Shown here: positions 36,393 to 49,800 of the stretch, in pieces
Layout: each line of letters starts with the position of its first letter
How positions within the stretch are numbered: the stretch's first letter is position 1
DNA from: Taxillus chinensis
Lineage: Eukaryota; Streptophyta; Magnoliopsida; Santalales; Loranthaceae
NCBI GenBank assembly: GCA_023512835.1
Contig: CM042089.1
Location: 12,725,759-12,789,758 of the forward strand
Reading direction: 5' to 3'
Length of the DNA: 64,000 bases
Notes under the pieces: generated by a model
The model's database searches: none
Seen by the model: the letters and a program-made list of their open reading frames with translations, nothing else
Told to the model about the DNA's origin: nothing
Made by a program: the position numbers and the translations under genes

Positions 36393-37252
36393 GAGCATGT
36401 TTGGTTTCGCTTTTTTTTTTTTCGTTTTCTGCATTTAAATGCAGAAAACGTTAGATGTCATTGTTTGGCAGCTGTTTTTTTTTTAAATTTTTGGAAACAC
36501 TTGACACTCGGATACAGGAAACAGGAAACATCTTTTTGTTGTTTTCGGGTGTTTTCAGTTTCTCTCTCTACGCTGCGACGCCCCCTCATCCTGCGACCAC
36601 TGCAACGACTCCCTCATCCCTCCCGCGATGGCAACAGTCCCCCCAGCGATGATGGCGACCACCTGCGGCGGTAGTGGCTCCGCCCATGACCACCCCCCTC
36701 CCGCGCCCCTTCCTCCCGCGGCCACTGCAGGGCACCCCCTCCCCGGCGACAGATCCCCCCCCCCCCCACCCCCGATCCCGCGACCTTCCCCCCTCCTTCC
36801 CGGCGACGCATCCCCAACCCCCCCCCCATCCCGCGACCTTCCCCCTCCTTCCCGGCGACAGACCGATCCGGCTCCTCCCCCCCCGGCGACAGTCCGGCTC
36901 CCCCCATCCCGACTCCTCCTCCCACAAACGCTGTGGTACCCCTTCCGGCGGCGACAGATCCCGACCCCCCTCCCCCGTGACGATTCGGCTCCCCCCATCC
37001 CGACCCCTTCTCCCACAGCCACTGCGGTGGCACCCCCCTCCCCGGCGACAGGCTCCCCCCATCCTGCGACCTCCTCCCTGCAACACTCGCCGGTGACGAC
37101 AGAAACAGAAGGAAGAGATGGAAACGATTCTCTTTAGGAAACTCCTGCCAAACAAATTAATGTATTCAATTCACATGAAAACAAATTCTAAGTACGGTTT
37201 TTAGAAATAAATTTTGGAAACAAAAAATTGACTTCGAACGCCAAACATGCCC
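36393..37252. mobile_element. MITE-like element with a GC-rich core
   Basis: Terminal inverted repeat GAGCATGTTTGG on the left against GGGCATGTTTGG (complement of the right end), with ATA on both sides, consistent with a PIF/Harbinger-type 3-bp TSD. The outer parts are AT-rich; the core at 36560-37130 is extremely C-rich on the plus strand. Confidence 0.65.
36560..37130. repeat. C-rich/G-rich degenerate minisatellite island
   Basis: Irregular repeats built on CCCCGGCGACAG, CATCCCGCGACC and TTCCCCCCTCC, with many runs of 4 to 14 C on the plus strand. The minus strand therefore has dense G-runs. All six frames stay open by composition alone, so I call no gene. Confidence 0.85.
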
Positions 37253-38501
37253 ATACATATTATCTCTTTTCTCAATTTTGAGTAATTTAATTTTATTAAA
37301 TTAAATTTTAGATAATATATGTATAGTACAATATGCTGCAACTTCAAGCACCAAAAATAATTTTGAACAAACCCATATTTAATATACCAAATCCGAATAA
37401 CACTAATTTGCCAAGCAGATTCTAAACTAATTCATCCAATATATATGGAATTAATAAAATTAAAACCTCATTAGTATTCCACAGAAATTTCACATATCCA
37501 ACCATCAAATCAAAACTTAATCCATTTGAAATCTAGCACGTGTTTGATTTCAATTTATTGATATAAAATCCAGATCAATCCATATCAATAAAATGGGTAT
37601 ACTAAAATTTCTTTATTCTTGAACTAGGAAATATATGTAAATAACCATCATATACATGATTTTATATTTGATTATAAAATAAAACCCACTATAACCCATC
37701 CCAGTTCAAAAATCTGATGAATTGTCGGAGACACATGATAGCAAAATCTGACAAATAGCATTTGTGCCCAACATATATATATTTGTACTCACATATTGGG
37801 TCATTAATCCCAAAAATAAAATAAAATAAAATAAGAATTATAGATTGAATACAGATACAAAAAATCTGATTCAGTGTGAATAATATAATTGATAATCGGT
37901 ACATATGCTCTCTGACTGCAAGTCAGGTATCAAATCAAACTACAACTAATCGGAACTTTTCTGTATCAATAATCATCAAATTCAAGCATTATATTACCGA
38001 AGTTTTTTCTTTTTGCATATCTTGCCAGGATCTTGAAGAGTCGATCGAGGATATACTACCAATTGATATACTGATTCGAAAATACACACCGAATTAACTG
38101 ATTAATTTGATAATTGGCAAAATGAAATGGGTCATTTGGCCATTAAATGAATTTCGGCTGATTAAAGGAATAAGGTATACCAAAAACGAATTTCCAATAT
38201 CAGTATAGATAAGGGTCATTGAATCTTGCGAAACGAAATGGGTCACATAAAAAAAAACAATCATCATGCCCAAAACCATTATAAATATATTTGAATTACT
38301 GAATAAAACAAATCATGATAATCGTAATACCCAAAATCGTGATATTGCTAGCCCATATACGACCAAACAAAACATCACGTATTCAAATTATAGCTTGAAT
38401 TCCCAATTCAGCCATAAACATATTTCAATCGAAATTTAAACGATGGAATTTCACCAAATCGAAACCTGATGATTTGACAACAAGGTAGCTCTGATACCAA
38501 T

Positions 38502-38992
38502 TGTAGGATTAAACCCATAATCCAAAACCTAAAACCTCATGTCAAATTATCAAGAATCTACATAGAAGAAGGCGTACCTGATTCAGCCATGATCGTGGAT
38601 GATCTAGTTTCTGTGGTTGATCTTCCAAGCCTTCACGTACTAGCAAGATCTTTGAGATTATCAATCCAGAAGAACCAGCCCTCTCTTACGTTTCTGTCGA
38701 TGGGATGCAGAACGCGATGCGGTACGTGAGACTTGGGGACCCGACCACAATATAAATAAAAGTTAATTTTAATTAACATTTTATTATTATTTCTAATTAG
38801 ACCCATCAACTAATAGAAATAACAAAAACGGTCTCTGCACATTAGTACCCATATTTTTATTAGATACATTTAAGTCAATAAACCTTAAACTTTATCAATT
38901 CATTTTTAATCTGGACTTATTAAAAATATGATAGCACTGCTATTAATGTACACTAATACACTTGTAGCCCATATAATTGTTAAAATCCAACA
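38502..38992 (-). repeat. 5' LTR of the 7.8-kb Copia element
   Basis: 491 bases; its partner is 31205-31696. The primer-binding site lies just inside it. Confidence 0.95.
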
Positions 38993-39440
38993 TAAAGGCA
39001 TGCCAAAGTCTCAGAGTGAGAGAGATAAGAGAGACTGCCCTAGCATAACAGTGTCATGGGCTTTAGTGGAGATGAGAAAGGTAAAGAGCAAAGCGAAAGG
39101 CCGGATCGGAGGCCCTCCAAAATTTGGAGCCTCAAGTGGTTGCTTCACCTTGCAAAAGGCAGAGCTAGCCTTGAATCCTTGATATAAAAGGTACAACACA
39201 TTCTTATCCTTTTTACACTGCTCTTTTAGCATGGCCCTTTGATATGTTGTGTAGGTTGCTTCTTCTTCCGAAGTCAGATCAACAAATTTGTTGTTAATGA
39301 TGTCTCATAACTCCTGCGATCCGAATAATGCCTTAAACTATACACATCATCTTTCATAATGTTTTTCTTCAATTGCAAGATTTGCAATTGTGCCATGTTA
39401 GAACCCATTTTAAAAGATCAAGTGCATCTTATTTACCAAA

Positions 39441-39822
39441 TGTTGGAATCAAAATGTATGCTGGCTGAAATACATAGACATAAAATACCATAAATTACAC
39501 TTTTATTGCACTTTTTGTACACACAAATACATAGTAAGGAAAAGTTGTCATTTTTTCTCTCTATAAGCTCATAGAGCAATCTAGTTTCTCTTAACAAGAG
39601 ATAAAATTGGTTCTCTTTTTTTCTTTACCCTATCTTTACGCTCACAACACCATATATATCACACCGCTTAATGGAGTTGGGTCTCTTGCAATTAATGTCT
39701 TGACCCATACAATATATGCACACAATCATAGCATACGTTATTTACAACAATTTCACACATCAATTCTATCAATTGTAGACTCCATGCTTTTATACATATC
39801 TACGACAATTAATGCTAGCATA
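39441..39822 (-). repeat. LTR 7 of the tandem Copia family, truncated
   Basis: Matches the other LTRs from TGTTGGAATC to about CAATTAATGCTAGCA, then breaks into unrelated sequence. The array's right boundary is a truncation. Confidence 0.82.
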
Positions 39823-42019
39823 ATAGTGATTGAGTGAGAACTGTATAGTCCGGTCGACCAGTAGTGTTCGAGTGCTATTTTTTTCACTTTTTTGTCGTAA
39901 TTTAGCTCTAAAATATGTGAATGGCTAGGGCCTATCCTAAGCTGATTTTTGTTTCTTTTTCCTTTTTCCTATTATTTGTTTAATTTTGTTTATTTTTTTT
40001 AAACATAATAATAAATTTAAAAATTCATGAAATATTCTCTTTTTTATTTTCCTTTTCATTTGTTTCATTTATTGATTTTATACTTTTTTATAATAATAAT
40101 AATATAATTAAAAATAAATAAACAATAAAATTATGAATGAAGTTAATAATATAATGTAATAGTGAAATAATATATGGTTATGATGTTTATATTTAAAAAA
40201 CAAATGGGTACAGACTAAACATTTAAAATAAATGTCAGAATTGTTTTTTTGACTTTGTAGGTGCGCATAAGTTTTTTTGTTGTTGTTTTTAAATGTAATT
40301 TCCATAAATTGGTTGACCTCGGACAGCAAGATCAGAAAGTCATCATAAAATTGTGATACCGCGAGCCTACACGCCCCTAATTCCTTTACCCCCTAAAAAA
40401 ACCTCGTCATCTGTTCGGACCCCAGTGACGGCGGCCCTCGTCACATCTCAGGCCCTACTACTGTACTGTACTAACATATTACTCTACCACACAGTCCCTA
40501 CCTTGCGCTTGCGGTGACCCTTTGTCCCCCATTTTCGTACTAACACATGCTCAAACCATGGACTCGCTCGATTGTTATTATTATTTTATTACTATTATTA
40601 TTGTTATTATTATTATTATTATTAAGTTGACGGTATTGAGGTTTGCTTTTTTTTTTTTTTTTTTGTAATTTCTCCCCAGTTAGTTGTGATATTTTTTTGG
40701 TTACCACGGACGGCAGCATCACTAAAAACTTATTATATTTAAATTTGTTTTGGTGGTTTGTGTATATTTCTAATTAGGTGGTGTTTCTCTTTATTAAATA
40801 TGTTAAATTATGATATGTTTTTTTTCTAAAAAATATAAAGTCGAAAAATTTGAACAACATTCATTGATTAGCTTATTCCATGTATCCTTTTTAGAAAACT
40901 TATTTCGTAAGTGTGCTTTATGGGATGGCCTGATGGAGTAGTTGTGTTTTTTTTTTTTAAAATGAAGGGGGTTAGTTTGGGAATAATGTTTAAAAGAGTG
41001 GCATATTGGGGAAAAAAAAAAGAGATGGGAAAGCATGAAAAAAAGAAGAAGCAAGAATTATTTACTATTATTAATCAAGGGGCTAAATTGAGGCTTTTAA
41101 GGAAAGAGTGGGAGCGAATCTTAGAGGGGAATGATGAGAAAGAAGAGTCTGTGAGTGTGAGAGAGGGAGAGGGGGGGTGGGAGGTGGAGAATTGAAGTGA
41201 CTCAAAAAAGCAACCCACCGCCAACCTATTTCCGAGGCCACGGTCCACTCTATTGGATCAAATGTAATTGCCTCCGATAAGAGACAACATTGAGCATTGG
41301 GTGCCCTGGGAGATAGAGTCGGGTCTATATCCCCCATTTTATTATAATAACATGGAAAGACTAGTTCTATTATTATTATTTGACTCTTAGCGCTCTCTAA
41401 TACTATCATATGATTATTTGTTATTCGAAAGAATATTTATTTGTAAGTAAGTTTATATATATATATATATGATTGTATCTTATCGATTTAATAAATTAAT
41501 TAATATAATTTAGTTAATTGATATTGATTAATACTTTATTAAGTTAATTAATTTATTGCAAATTTACATAAAAAATCATATGTAACATTACTTTTATCCG
41601 AATTTTATATATTAATAACAAAGGATTCTTCTCACAAATTATTACATCAGTCGAGAGAGATGATTGTTCACATTATTATTTTTTAATGGAATGTGATGTT
41701 ATTTTAAAACATGATAAGTAATATTAAAAAAGAGCATTAGGCTCACAAATTTTTTTATTAATAAAAAGATTTTAAAAGTTTAAAATTAATTATTTTAAAT
41801 TATTTAATATAATTATTTAATCCTAATATTATTTTATTAACAATTCTTATTGTTTACTTATGTAAAATTAATTATACCATGACACTACATTTATTAAAAC
41901 ATTCGAAGCGCATGCTCGAGAACCTATGCGACGACATGATTTTAATTATGTAATTCATGTTTATATTGTTTTATATTTTGTAAATATATATATATTTATT
42001 GTATAGGAACAAATTTTTA

Positions 42020-42240
42020 TTTTAATTATTAATATAAAATTTGTATGGGGATGTTTGATAAGATGATAATATTTTTTTAAATTTATTATTTTAAAAAATA
42101 TGATTTCTTTTTAAAATAATAAATTTAATAAATTTAAAATTATTTATGAATAATAAAAATTTATATAGGCCCATAATTATTAAAAATAGCCATATGTTCA
42201 AAAATATTAGGGATGTACCAAATAAGTGGTACACCTTTTG

Positions 42241-42282
<42 letters not shown>

Positions 42283-42508
42283 CAATTATTAATATAAAAA
42301 TTGTATGGGGATGTTTGATAAAATGATAATATTTTTTAAAATATTATTATTTTAAAAATATGATTTCATTTTAAAATAATAAATTCAATAAAATTAAAAT
42401 TATTTATGAATAATAAAAAAATCATCTAGACCCATAATTATTAAAAACAGTCATATGTTCAAAAATATTAGGAATGTACCAAATAAGTGGTACACCTTTT
42501 TGAACTAT

Positions 42509-42510
<2 letters not shown>
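42020..42510. repeat. tandem duplication, period about 261 bp
   Basis: A segment with GTATGGGGATGTTTGATAA and later ACCAAATAAGTGGTACACC occurs at about 42022-42246 and again at about 42283-42507, each ending in a microsatellite. A weaker third copy begins near 42785. Confidence 0.85.
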
Positions 42511-42565
<55 letters not shown>

Positions 42566-43806
42566 CTACAACAGAAACGATGAAGATTTCATCATAAAAC
42601 TATTTTTCATTTCTCCAGCCAAAATCATTCACATAGGAAGGGTGGTCTTGTTTAAGAGAATAAAAATATCATCCGATAAAGTGATGAAGAAGAAATTAAA
42701 TAAAGACACTTATTTAGAAGTTCTAAAAAAGTATTGGACTACACAAAACATGAGCATTGGCTACGTGTAAGATGAAAAAAAATTTAAACCCATTTGATTG
42801 TATGGTATTATTTTTAAAAAACATAATTATTATTAAAAATAATAGATGTAGTGAATTTAAAATTATTTATGAGTAATAAAAAAATATTTAGACACATAAT
42901 TTTTAAAAATAATTCTATTTAAAAAACATAAAGTAATCAAACATAGAAATAAGTTATTTTTTTTAACTCAATAGTCTCAATCTTATTTCAAACCAACCTC
43001 TGCATAACAAAACACAACAAAAATCACCCTCCATCTTATTTCATTCAGTAACATAAAGGAGCACTAATAAATGTAACAATAGTGTGTAGCAGAATGTAAC
43101 ATTACCTGCATAAAACACAGGCATTTCCTTAAGCTTCTAAGTTTTTAACAATACAAATGCTTCGCTTTGTTATATGTTCTATTGAATCAACTCTTGAAAC
43201 CCTTCCAACAGCTATAACATTAGCACTATAGGCCAAATAATCATACATTTAAACTGAACTAAAGCCACACCCCACAACCCACGCCACTAGGCATCAAGGC
43301 CCTTATTTGCCTCTCTCTAAGACGACAATTTAACCTAACCAAAATTAAATTATAGCACCCAAGCTAAAACTTCTTCATACACTCCAAGTTATAAGAGACA
43401 CATATCCTGAGCTAGGTTTGTCCATGCTAAACCTCCCCACTAAATCACTCTCGGTCCATTGATTGTCCATGTGAGAATTCATGGCTGCCATCATCTAAAG
43501 GAACAAGTGCAAACCAAGCCAAATCAAGTGCCAAAACACAACAATGTAATCCCACAGACTACAGTAGCAAAAATAATTTGCATGTCATTCAAGTTCTAAT
43601 GGATCAGGTCACAACAGATAATGTTAATTATATAAGAAACTAGATGGAGGGCTCAATAAAAAGTATGAGAAACGAGGGGACCCTTAGAGCCTCCCTGTAT
43701 TGGGTTAGACTGTGCTATACTTGGGTCCCTGAGATATTTCATAAAACTACAGTATTTGGTCTAGCCACATACAATAGGACTGAAAAATGAAAAACCCACC
43801 CAAACT

Positions 43807-44060
43807 TTAAAGCCATGTGCAGAAGATGAGAACTAAATAAAATTCAGCTTGTTTAGATGTAAATGTCAAGCACAAGTAATTAAAGTTCATGTAGTTTCTA
43901 AAGAATCTTGTTGCAATGGCAAGACCTAGTGCCATTGAAATATAATTAACTCCAAAGAAAGAAAAGATACAAGCAGCAAAATCAAGCTTGTCAACTATCC
44001 ACAACCAGAGAGCAATTTGGTAATTGATGAGCCCAATCACGGCTGATATGACGTTTACTC
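43807..44060 (-). pseudogene. possible exon remnant of an unknown membrane protein
   Basis: An open frame on the minus strand has two hydrophobic helix-like stretches (including FAACIFSFFGVNYISMALGL, then AIATRFFRNY) and follows a plausible acceptor (TTGTGTTTTTAAG). I do not recognise the family, and no neighbouring exons were found. Confidence 0.25.
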
Positions 44061-44657
44061 TTAAAAACACAATAGGAGTAATAAACAGTAGTGTTTAGGG
44101 GTTTTTGGAGACTAATTGGTCAAAAGAGTCTAATACAGAAATATTAACTACCTATCATAATGTAGACATCAAACCAATGGCCTTTATTGTACCATCACTG
44201 TTCCACATAATAATAATATTGAAATTAATTCAAGACGGTGCAAGGATTTGACCCCTCGTCCTCCATTAAGTTTAATGGATCTACATCTCAATTGGTAAGT
44301 CTTCTTTATAATGGTATCTAGTGTGGATGTCATGGTTTAAATGTTACCAATTGTGATTACTTTTCCTTTTTGTTGAACATTGGCAATTACTCCCGTTATA
44401 AGTGAGTTGACCATATTTTAAATTCCACATCAAACACACACTATATAATCCAAAAATATAAAGCCTATTTTGCATGCATTTTTCTTTATGGTTTTGTAGT
44501 GGTGATTGGCGAAGCAAATGAATCCTAAATTTTCCATTATTGATATTATTGGTATCTTTGACTGGTGATTAACATTTATTGAAACTAGTGAACATAGATA
44601 GTCAATGAGTACTATAAATTGATCGTCCGAGGCATGCTCGTCTTAGTGATTTGAGTA

Positions 44658-46875
44658 CGTAAGGATCCGTATGTGTTAGCATAACTTATAATATATATTT
44701 GATGTTAAGAAAGTTATTTTGAGAATGTGGCCATTAATACAATCATTTTAACTATATTTGGGCCTAATTTGAGGTCCAGAAGCCTTCAGGGGTTATTTAG
44801 TAATTTTTGGGAGTTAAATTGAGGGTTAATAAATGAAAAATAAAATTTATGAGGGCTTTTTGGAAATTATTAAAAAGGAGGACGAATTTTAATTAAAAAT
44901 AGGGTTTGGGAGTTTTTATCATTCATTATAATTTTGTTTTGAGAAACCCTAGCCATCGGAGGAGAGTTCATAGTATTCTTTGCGTTCTTCGTCATTCTTC
45001 GCCGATTCTAGACCGTTTGTTCTTGAGCTTAATTCCTTCGGAAGGCAAGAGGTAGGTGGTTCTTGTTCCCTCGTTATCCTATTGCACGAACACGGACTGT
45101 TAGGGAGAAATACAACTTTTTTTTGATAATTTATATGGGTAGATATACATATATTTTCTGATACATGTATACGTTTGGTTAAATATACATATATATGTTT
45201 GGCCAATTCTCACCCTCTATCTCTTGACTCTTTTTGCGAATCCGTAGGCCTGAACCTCCTTTCTTTTTTCTATTTTTTTTAAATATCCCATGTTTCCCTT
45301 TAACCCATATTACATTATCATGGTGTTAGGACACCATGCTTACGGCCTGGTGTCTCGCGGGACTTAATCTCCCAGGCTATGTTGACAGCTTGGTCTACGG
45401 CAGGGGGAGTTGACTCTGCCGCATGAGCATGGTAGGGTGGGGGCGATAACCCAGTGTCGACCCCATGTGACGAGCCAGCCCTAGCGGGCTGGCAGAGTAT
45501 GGTTGACTGGCCTAGTTTCTTGTTCCTCCTAGCCCTTTTAGGACTATTCTATCACGGTTTGATTTGGCGGAATTAATTTGAGACCTATTTTACATTTTAA
45601 TGTCCTAATAGTTAAAAAATAATTAATTCCTATGGCTTGATGTTAATAGTTTAATGTTTTAAAAATATTATTGTGTTTAATAATGTCCGGCCTGTTAAAT
45701 ACTCTTGGGCTTGTTATTATTGATCGACATTGGAATGTTATTTGTAGTATAATATTATTAAATTAACATCCTTTAATAAAAAAACTAAATAAATAGATAT
45801 TACTTGGGTTTAATAATGATAGTTGACAATTTAAATATTAATTGGGCTTGATTGAGATAGTTTAATTAAATAATAATGTATGAGCTTGACGTTGTTAAAT
45901 GTTATAAATATTATCTAGGCTTGAATTGGTTAGTTTAGTTAAATAAATATTGTTGGATTGTTATTATCAGTTTGACGATATAATTGTTATTCGTGGCACG
46001 TTATTATTGGTTTAGCAATTTGAATATTCGATAATGTTATAATGTAGAATCCTGATTATTTGGAATTTATATTTATTGATTATATGTGTGGAGTTAGTGG
46101 TGGAGTTGGTTTGGTTAACTGCGGGTCTCACATAGGGTTGGCAAGAGGCCGTAGGTCCCCTATGTGGCTGGTTAACCCAGGTCCCATATGTGGCTGGTTG
46201 TCATTAAGGACACCACAGGTCCCACATATGGCTATCTGGTAGTGACTGGGATTCTTGGAGTTGGTAGCTGGGATCCTGTGAATGGTTGGATTGCCGGTGC
46301 AAACCTTTGATGGATGAAATGTAATGGGTGTGATGTTATATTTGTGATTGAATGTGAGCTTATTGTGATAGAATAGGACACTACACTGACACAAGCATAC
46401 ATTGATCATGTAGATTTAGGATTTCATGTTATAGGATGGTGAGGAGATGGAGATCACCTACTAGGCACTTGTGCTCACCCCTACGTTGTTGACATGTTTC
46501 AGGTATCGACCCATTCGCTAGAGGCTGGTCCGAAGTTGATCGCTATTCATTTCACATTTTATATAACTTGGTTTATGGATTTTGTATAACATAATTGGTT
46601 TTATTATTTGAATATCCGGATGAGGGTCTGTGAAAGTTGTATTGGAATCTTAACATGATTATATCATTAATAAATTATTATTATTTTTCCTTAGCTCCAT
46701 AGCATGTTGGAATGTACATGAATACCCCTGTTGTATGAATGTACATGTATATCTTGGACAGCACCCAATGTGTAGTCCGTATTGGTGCTAGTCACCAATC
46801 CCTTGACCGTCCAGGAGCGGGTATGGGGAAGTCACATTCTTAGTTCTGAGTTTCTTGGAATTCAGGGGCGTAACA
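44658..46875 (+). repeat. 5' LTR of the LARD
   Basis: Starts GTAAGGATCCG after an altered first base and ends GGGGCGTAACA. It carries one more copy of a CCCATATGTGGCTGGTT-type subrepeat than the 3' LTR (near 46160-46200). Confidence 0.93.
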
Positions 46876-49800
46876 AATTGGTATCAGAGAGGTCGGTTTA
46901 GTGGACTTAGCATAGTAGGGTGATTGATTGAGACTTTAGAGCTTGGGAGACATTAGGGAGGGCGCCTGATCAACGCAGTCCTTAATGGTGTCCTTGGTTA
47001 CCTTAGTGTCAGTCAGATCATCTTAGGATGCATTGGGATGGGTGCATACATGACATGACATTGCTTGTACATTTAGGGCACTAGAATTGGTTGCGTTTGA
47101 TACTCTGATGATGTTTGACTTTATAGCTGTGAAATTTCTTGAAATTGCCTGGAATGATTTGCGTAGTTGCTTGTTAATAACTTACATTGTTTTGGATTGA
47201 CCTGTATTGTTTTGAGCTGATTCAAGTACAATATGCTATAGTATTATCTTTCGCTTGAAGTTATTATGATGATGTGGTAGGGGAAATATGAACCCTACCA
47301 ATTGTTTGATGGCTTAGGTAGCCAGTTAAATGATTGGGCAAATGTAATGGATTTCAGGGGAAAATGAACCCCACTATGATATGATGAGGACCTATTGGGT
47401 CATGCTTGTTATGGGTGATTGCTTGATGGAAATGTATAGGAAGGGGGCAATGTCCCATGGATGACATTTGGGACTTATGAGTTATATGTGGTGTAGACTT
47501 AGGGGTCACTACTTGGGAGTGATAATTGCATTTTATTTGTGCAATAATTTGAACTTAATTGATTATTTTAATTGTGTAAATTCTATTCATCGGTATTTTG
47601 AGCTTTAGTGTAATTTGTTTTTTTTAAATGCAATTTTAGAGAAATTTAAAATGTACTTTGAGTGATTTGGATTGCGTGGCATAATTTAATGTATTTAAAA
47701 AAATATTTAAATATCTTATTTTACTATATTTTTGATTATTTTATAGAATTAATATTAATTTGGTGGATTTTTACTATTTATTTATTTATCTATTTTAATA
47801 TTAATTTTTGGACTAAGGAAATTTTGGGGAGAAGAGTTTTTGCATGTGGAGATATGATTAATTTATTTTGGTGAGAGTTAATTATTTAAAAAAATATATG
47901 TGTGAGATTTACTTGGCGTGAATTTATAGAATTAAATTGATGGGTGTATGAATTGAGAGAATTAATATTTGAAAAAAATCGTATGGGGTCACGAGTAAGG
48001 TAAAGTAATTTGTAATTATCTCTTGAAAAGGGTGTTAGAGCCTACTTGTTTACTTGTTATGGACTTACGGGTCATGATTGTTTTCCCTATGATGTGAATT
48101 GATGTATCATGTTTGTCTAACGTGTGGTATATAAAGTAGTAGCAAAAGGATTGGAAGGTTGGAAAAATGTAACTTAATAAAAGTAAAACATGAAGTACAA
48201 CAATGGTAAGAGATGGAATAAAATATTCAAGGATTAAATAGTGTATTGAATATAATAATACGGCATAAACTAACAACTGTTATGACTAGTAATATATACT
48301 GATCAGATATTAGGCTTAAATATTATGAGGAAACCATGATAGGATTGGTAGATTCAATAATGGTTTATTTTCGTTTTAAGGCAATTGAAGGGTAGACGTG
48401 CCAATGAGTGGGGGAGATAGAGATGACATAGTCTTTTGGAATGGGAGTAGAGAATTCATATCCTTTCGATAAAATATTTTAATAACTTGTCTTTCAAAAA
48501 TGTTAACGAGTAGATGATTTAGAAGGTGATTAAATAATCTGAGAAATAATGGGAGCTATATTTCTTATGACTTTTAGGTATAGTTAAGTGTTGAATTTGT
48601 ATATCGATTTTTCAGTCGTCGTATGTTGACTTCGTTAAATGCTACTAGTCAGTTAAAATGCTATATAAGATTTTGGTTGAATGTTAGTGAATAGTGTTGA
48701 GCATTTTTGGGTATGCCTTTTCCCTTGACTCGATTGCCATTATAATTGTGTAAATATTGATGGGTTGTTGGCCTGCTTGTTTTCGAGTAGTTGCTCGTTG
48801 TTGGTTGCATGCACCTTGTGTGGTGTTGGCTTGTGGTGGACTATGTTGGTGCGTGTAACCGGTTATTGATAAGAATGGTAAATATACAATAAAACTAAAA
48901 AAATATAAATAATATACTTACAACACTAGTAACAATAGTAAATAAATGAATAAATAATGATGATCAACTCTGTGTTAAATATTATTGTGATTCATGTCGA
49001 TTGATGTCAATGTGGATTACCACATTGTATAATTGTTTAGATATTCTTCATATGATATGGCGTGCAAATGACATGTTGTGGACTTTTGCCCTGTTTGGGG
49101 TATAGTTGTGTGATACGACTACATGTGTTATTTGATGTAATGTGAACGCATATTATTGTGCTGTGCTTGAGAGTGTGCTATCTGGAATTGTGGGAGCCTG
49201 CATGGCTGTGGTTATAGTAGCCTGTGTGGCTGTGGAGCCTGTGTGGCTGTGGTTTTGGTAGCCTGTGTAGCTGTGGATATGGAAACCTATGTGGCTGTGG
49301 CTATGATTGTGCTTGCTTGGTTGTCTTAATTATAAATGTTGTTTTTAACCTGTTTATTTATTATAATGTGTGATTGAGATGTGTACCGTGTTGTGTATCT
49401 ATGCCTGAGTGTAACAATGATAGTATTTCTTATTGTTGCCTTGTTTCACTTTGACTGGTTTGTTGTTAGTTACATACATTATTATTTTGTGTGGTGACAC
49501 GTGGTGAAACTAGGATGGACCTTGTTTATTGATCGTTTGGCTGGATTGATTGGTGGTAAGCATGATGATGTGGAATTGGTGAACAGTTTATGGTGGGATT
49601 AGCTTGATGAGCTTTCCCTTGGTGATATTAGTATGACGTGTTGTTGTGGTAGCCGAGTTTGTTGCTTGTTTGTGGAGTCCTCTCTGTAAGGGGACTTGGT
49701 TGTAATTCAATGACATCTTACATTGTTTGGTGGAGCCTATTAGTGTGTGACCTTTCTTCCCCTACATGGGAGTATATGTTATTCACATAATTATTGATAT

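Larger units (their letters stand above)
35881..38501 (-). other. Copia 5' leader region with a MITE insertion
   Basis: AT-rich sequence between the gag start and the 5' LTR, holding the element at 36393-37252. No other coding content is recognised. Confidence 0.5.
31205..38992 (-). mobile_element. Copia LTR retrotransposon, 7.8 kb, with further insertions
   Basis: LTRs at 38502-38992 (5') and 31205-31696 (3'), both TGTAGG...CCAACA, flanked by a perfect TSD, TAAAG (31200-31204 and 38993-38997). Next to the 5' LTR the minus strand reads CAATTGGTATCAGAG, the primer-binding site. Next to the 3' LTR it reads AAGTGGGAGAT, the polypurine tract. Pol order (protease, integrase, RT, RNase H) is Copia. 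Most of gag is missing, and a 411-bp element and a MITE interrupt the interior. Confidence 0.97.
31111..39173. mobile_element. hAT-like non-autonomous element carrying a nested Copia element
   Basis: The left end CAGGGCCGGCCC and the reverse complement of the right end (CAAGGCTAGCTCTGCC) agree at most positions and resemble hAT termini. The 8-bp flanks AATCTTTG (31103-31110) and AATCCTTG (39174-39181) differ by one transition, and the right one equals the uninterrupted gag copies. Without the Copia element the insertion is only about 275 bp. Confidence 0.8.
31019..39440 (-). pseudogene. gag fragment E, split by the 8-kb nested insertion
   Basis: The first 92 bases (31019-31110) and the remainder (39174-39440) join into the same partial gag once the hAT-like insertion and one TSD copy are removed. 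Confidence 0.8.
39823..44648. other. AT-rich intergenic region
   Basis: No confident gene is seen. Contents are (ATT)n at about 40573-40624, (AT)n and (AC)n runs at 42246-42560, a tandem duplication at 42020-42510, a TACTACAACAGAAA motif at 42565 that resembles a CACTA tip, and one open frame at 43807-44060 that might be an exon remnant. Confidence 0.4.

Noticed and set aside
36555..37155. Several long open frames on both strands rich in Pro, Gly or Arg
   Set aside because: They arise from a C-rich repeat with no stops in any frame. There are no domains, starts or splice signals, and the region sits inside a transposon.
23296..39822. Regularly spaced repeats considered as a CRISPR array or a classical satellite
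   Set aside because: The units are LTR plus gag of a retrotransposon, nearly 1 kb long, in a plant genome.
40911..41409. Lys/Glu-rich and Ser/Pro-rich open frames on opposite strands
   Set aside because: Low-complexity purine and pyrimidine runs, no family features and no splice context.
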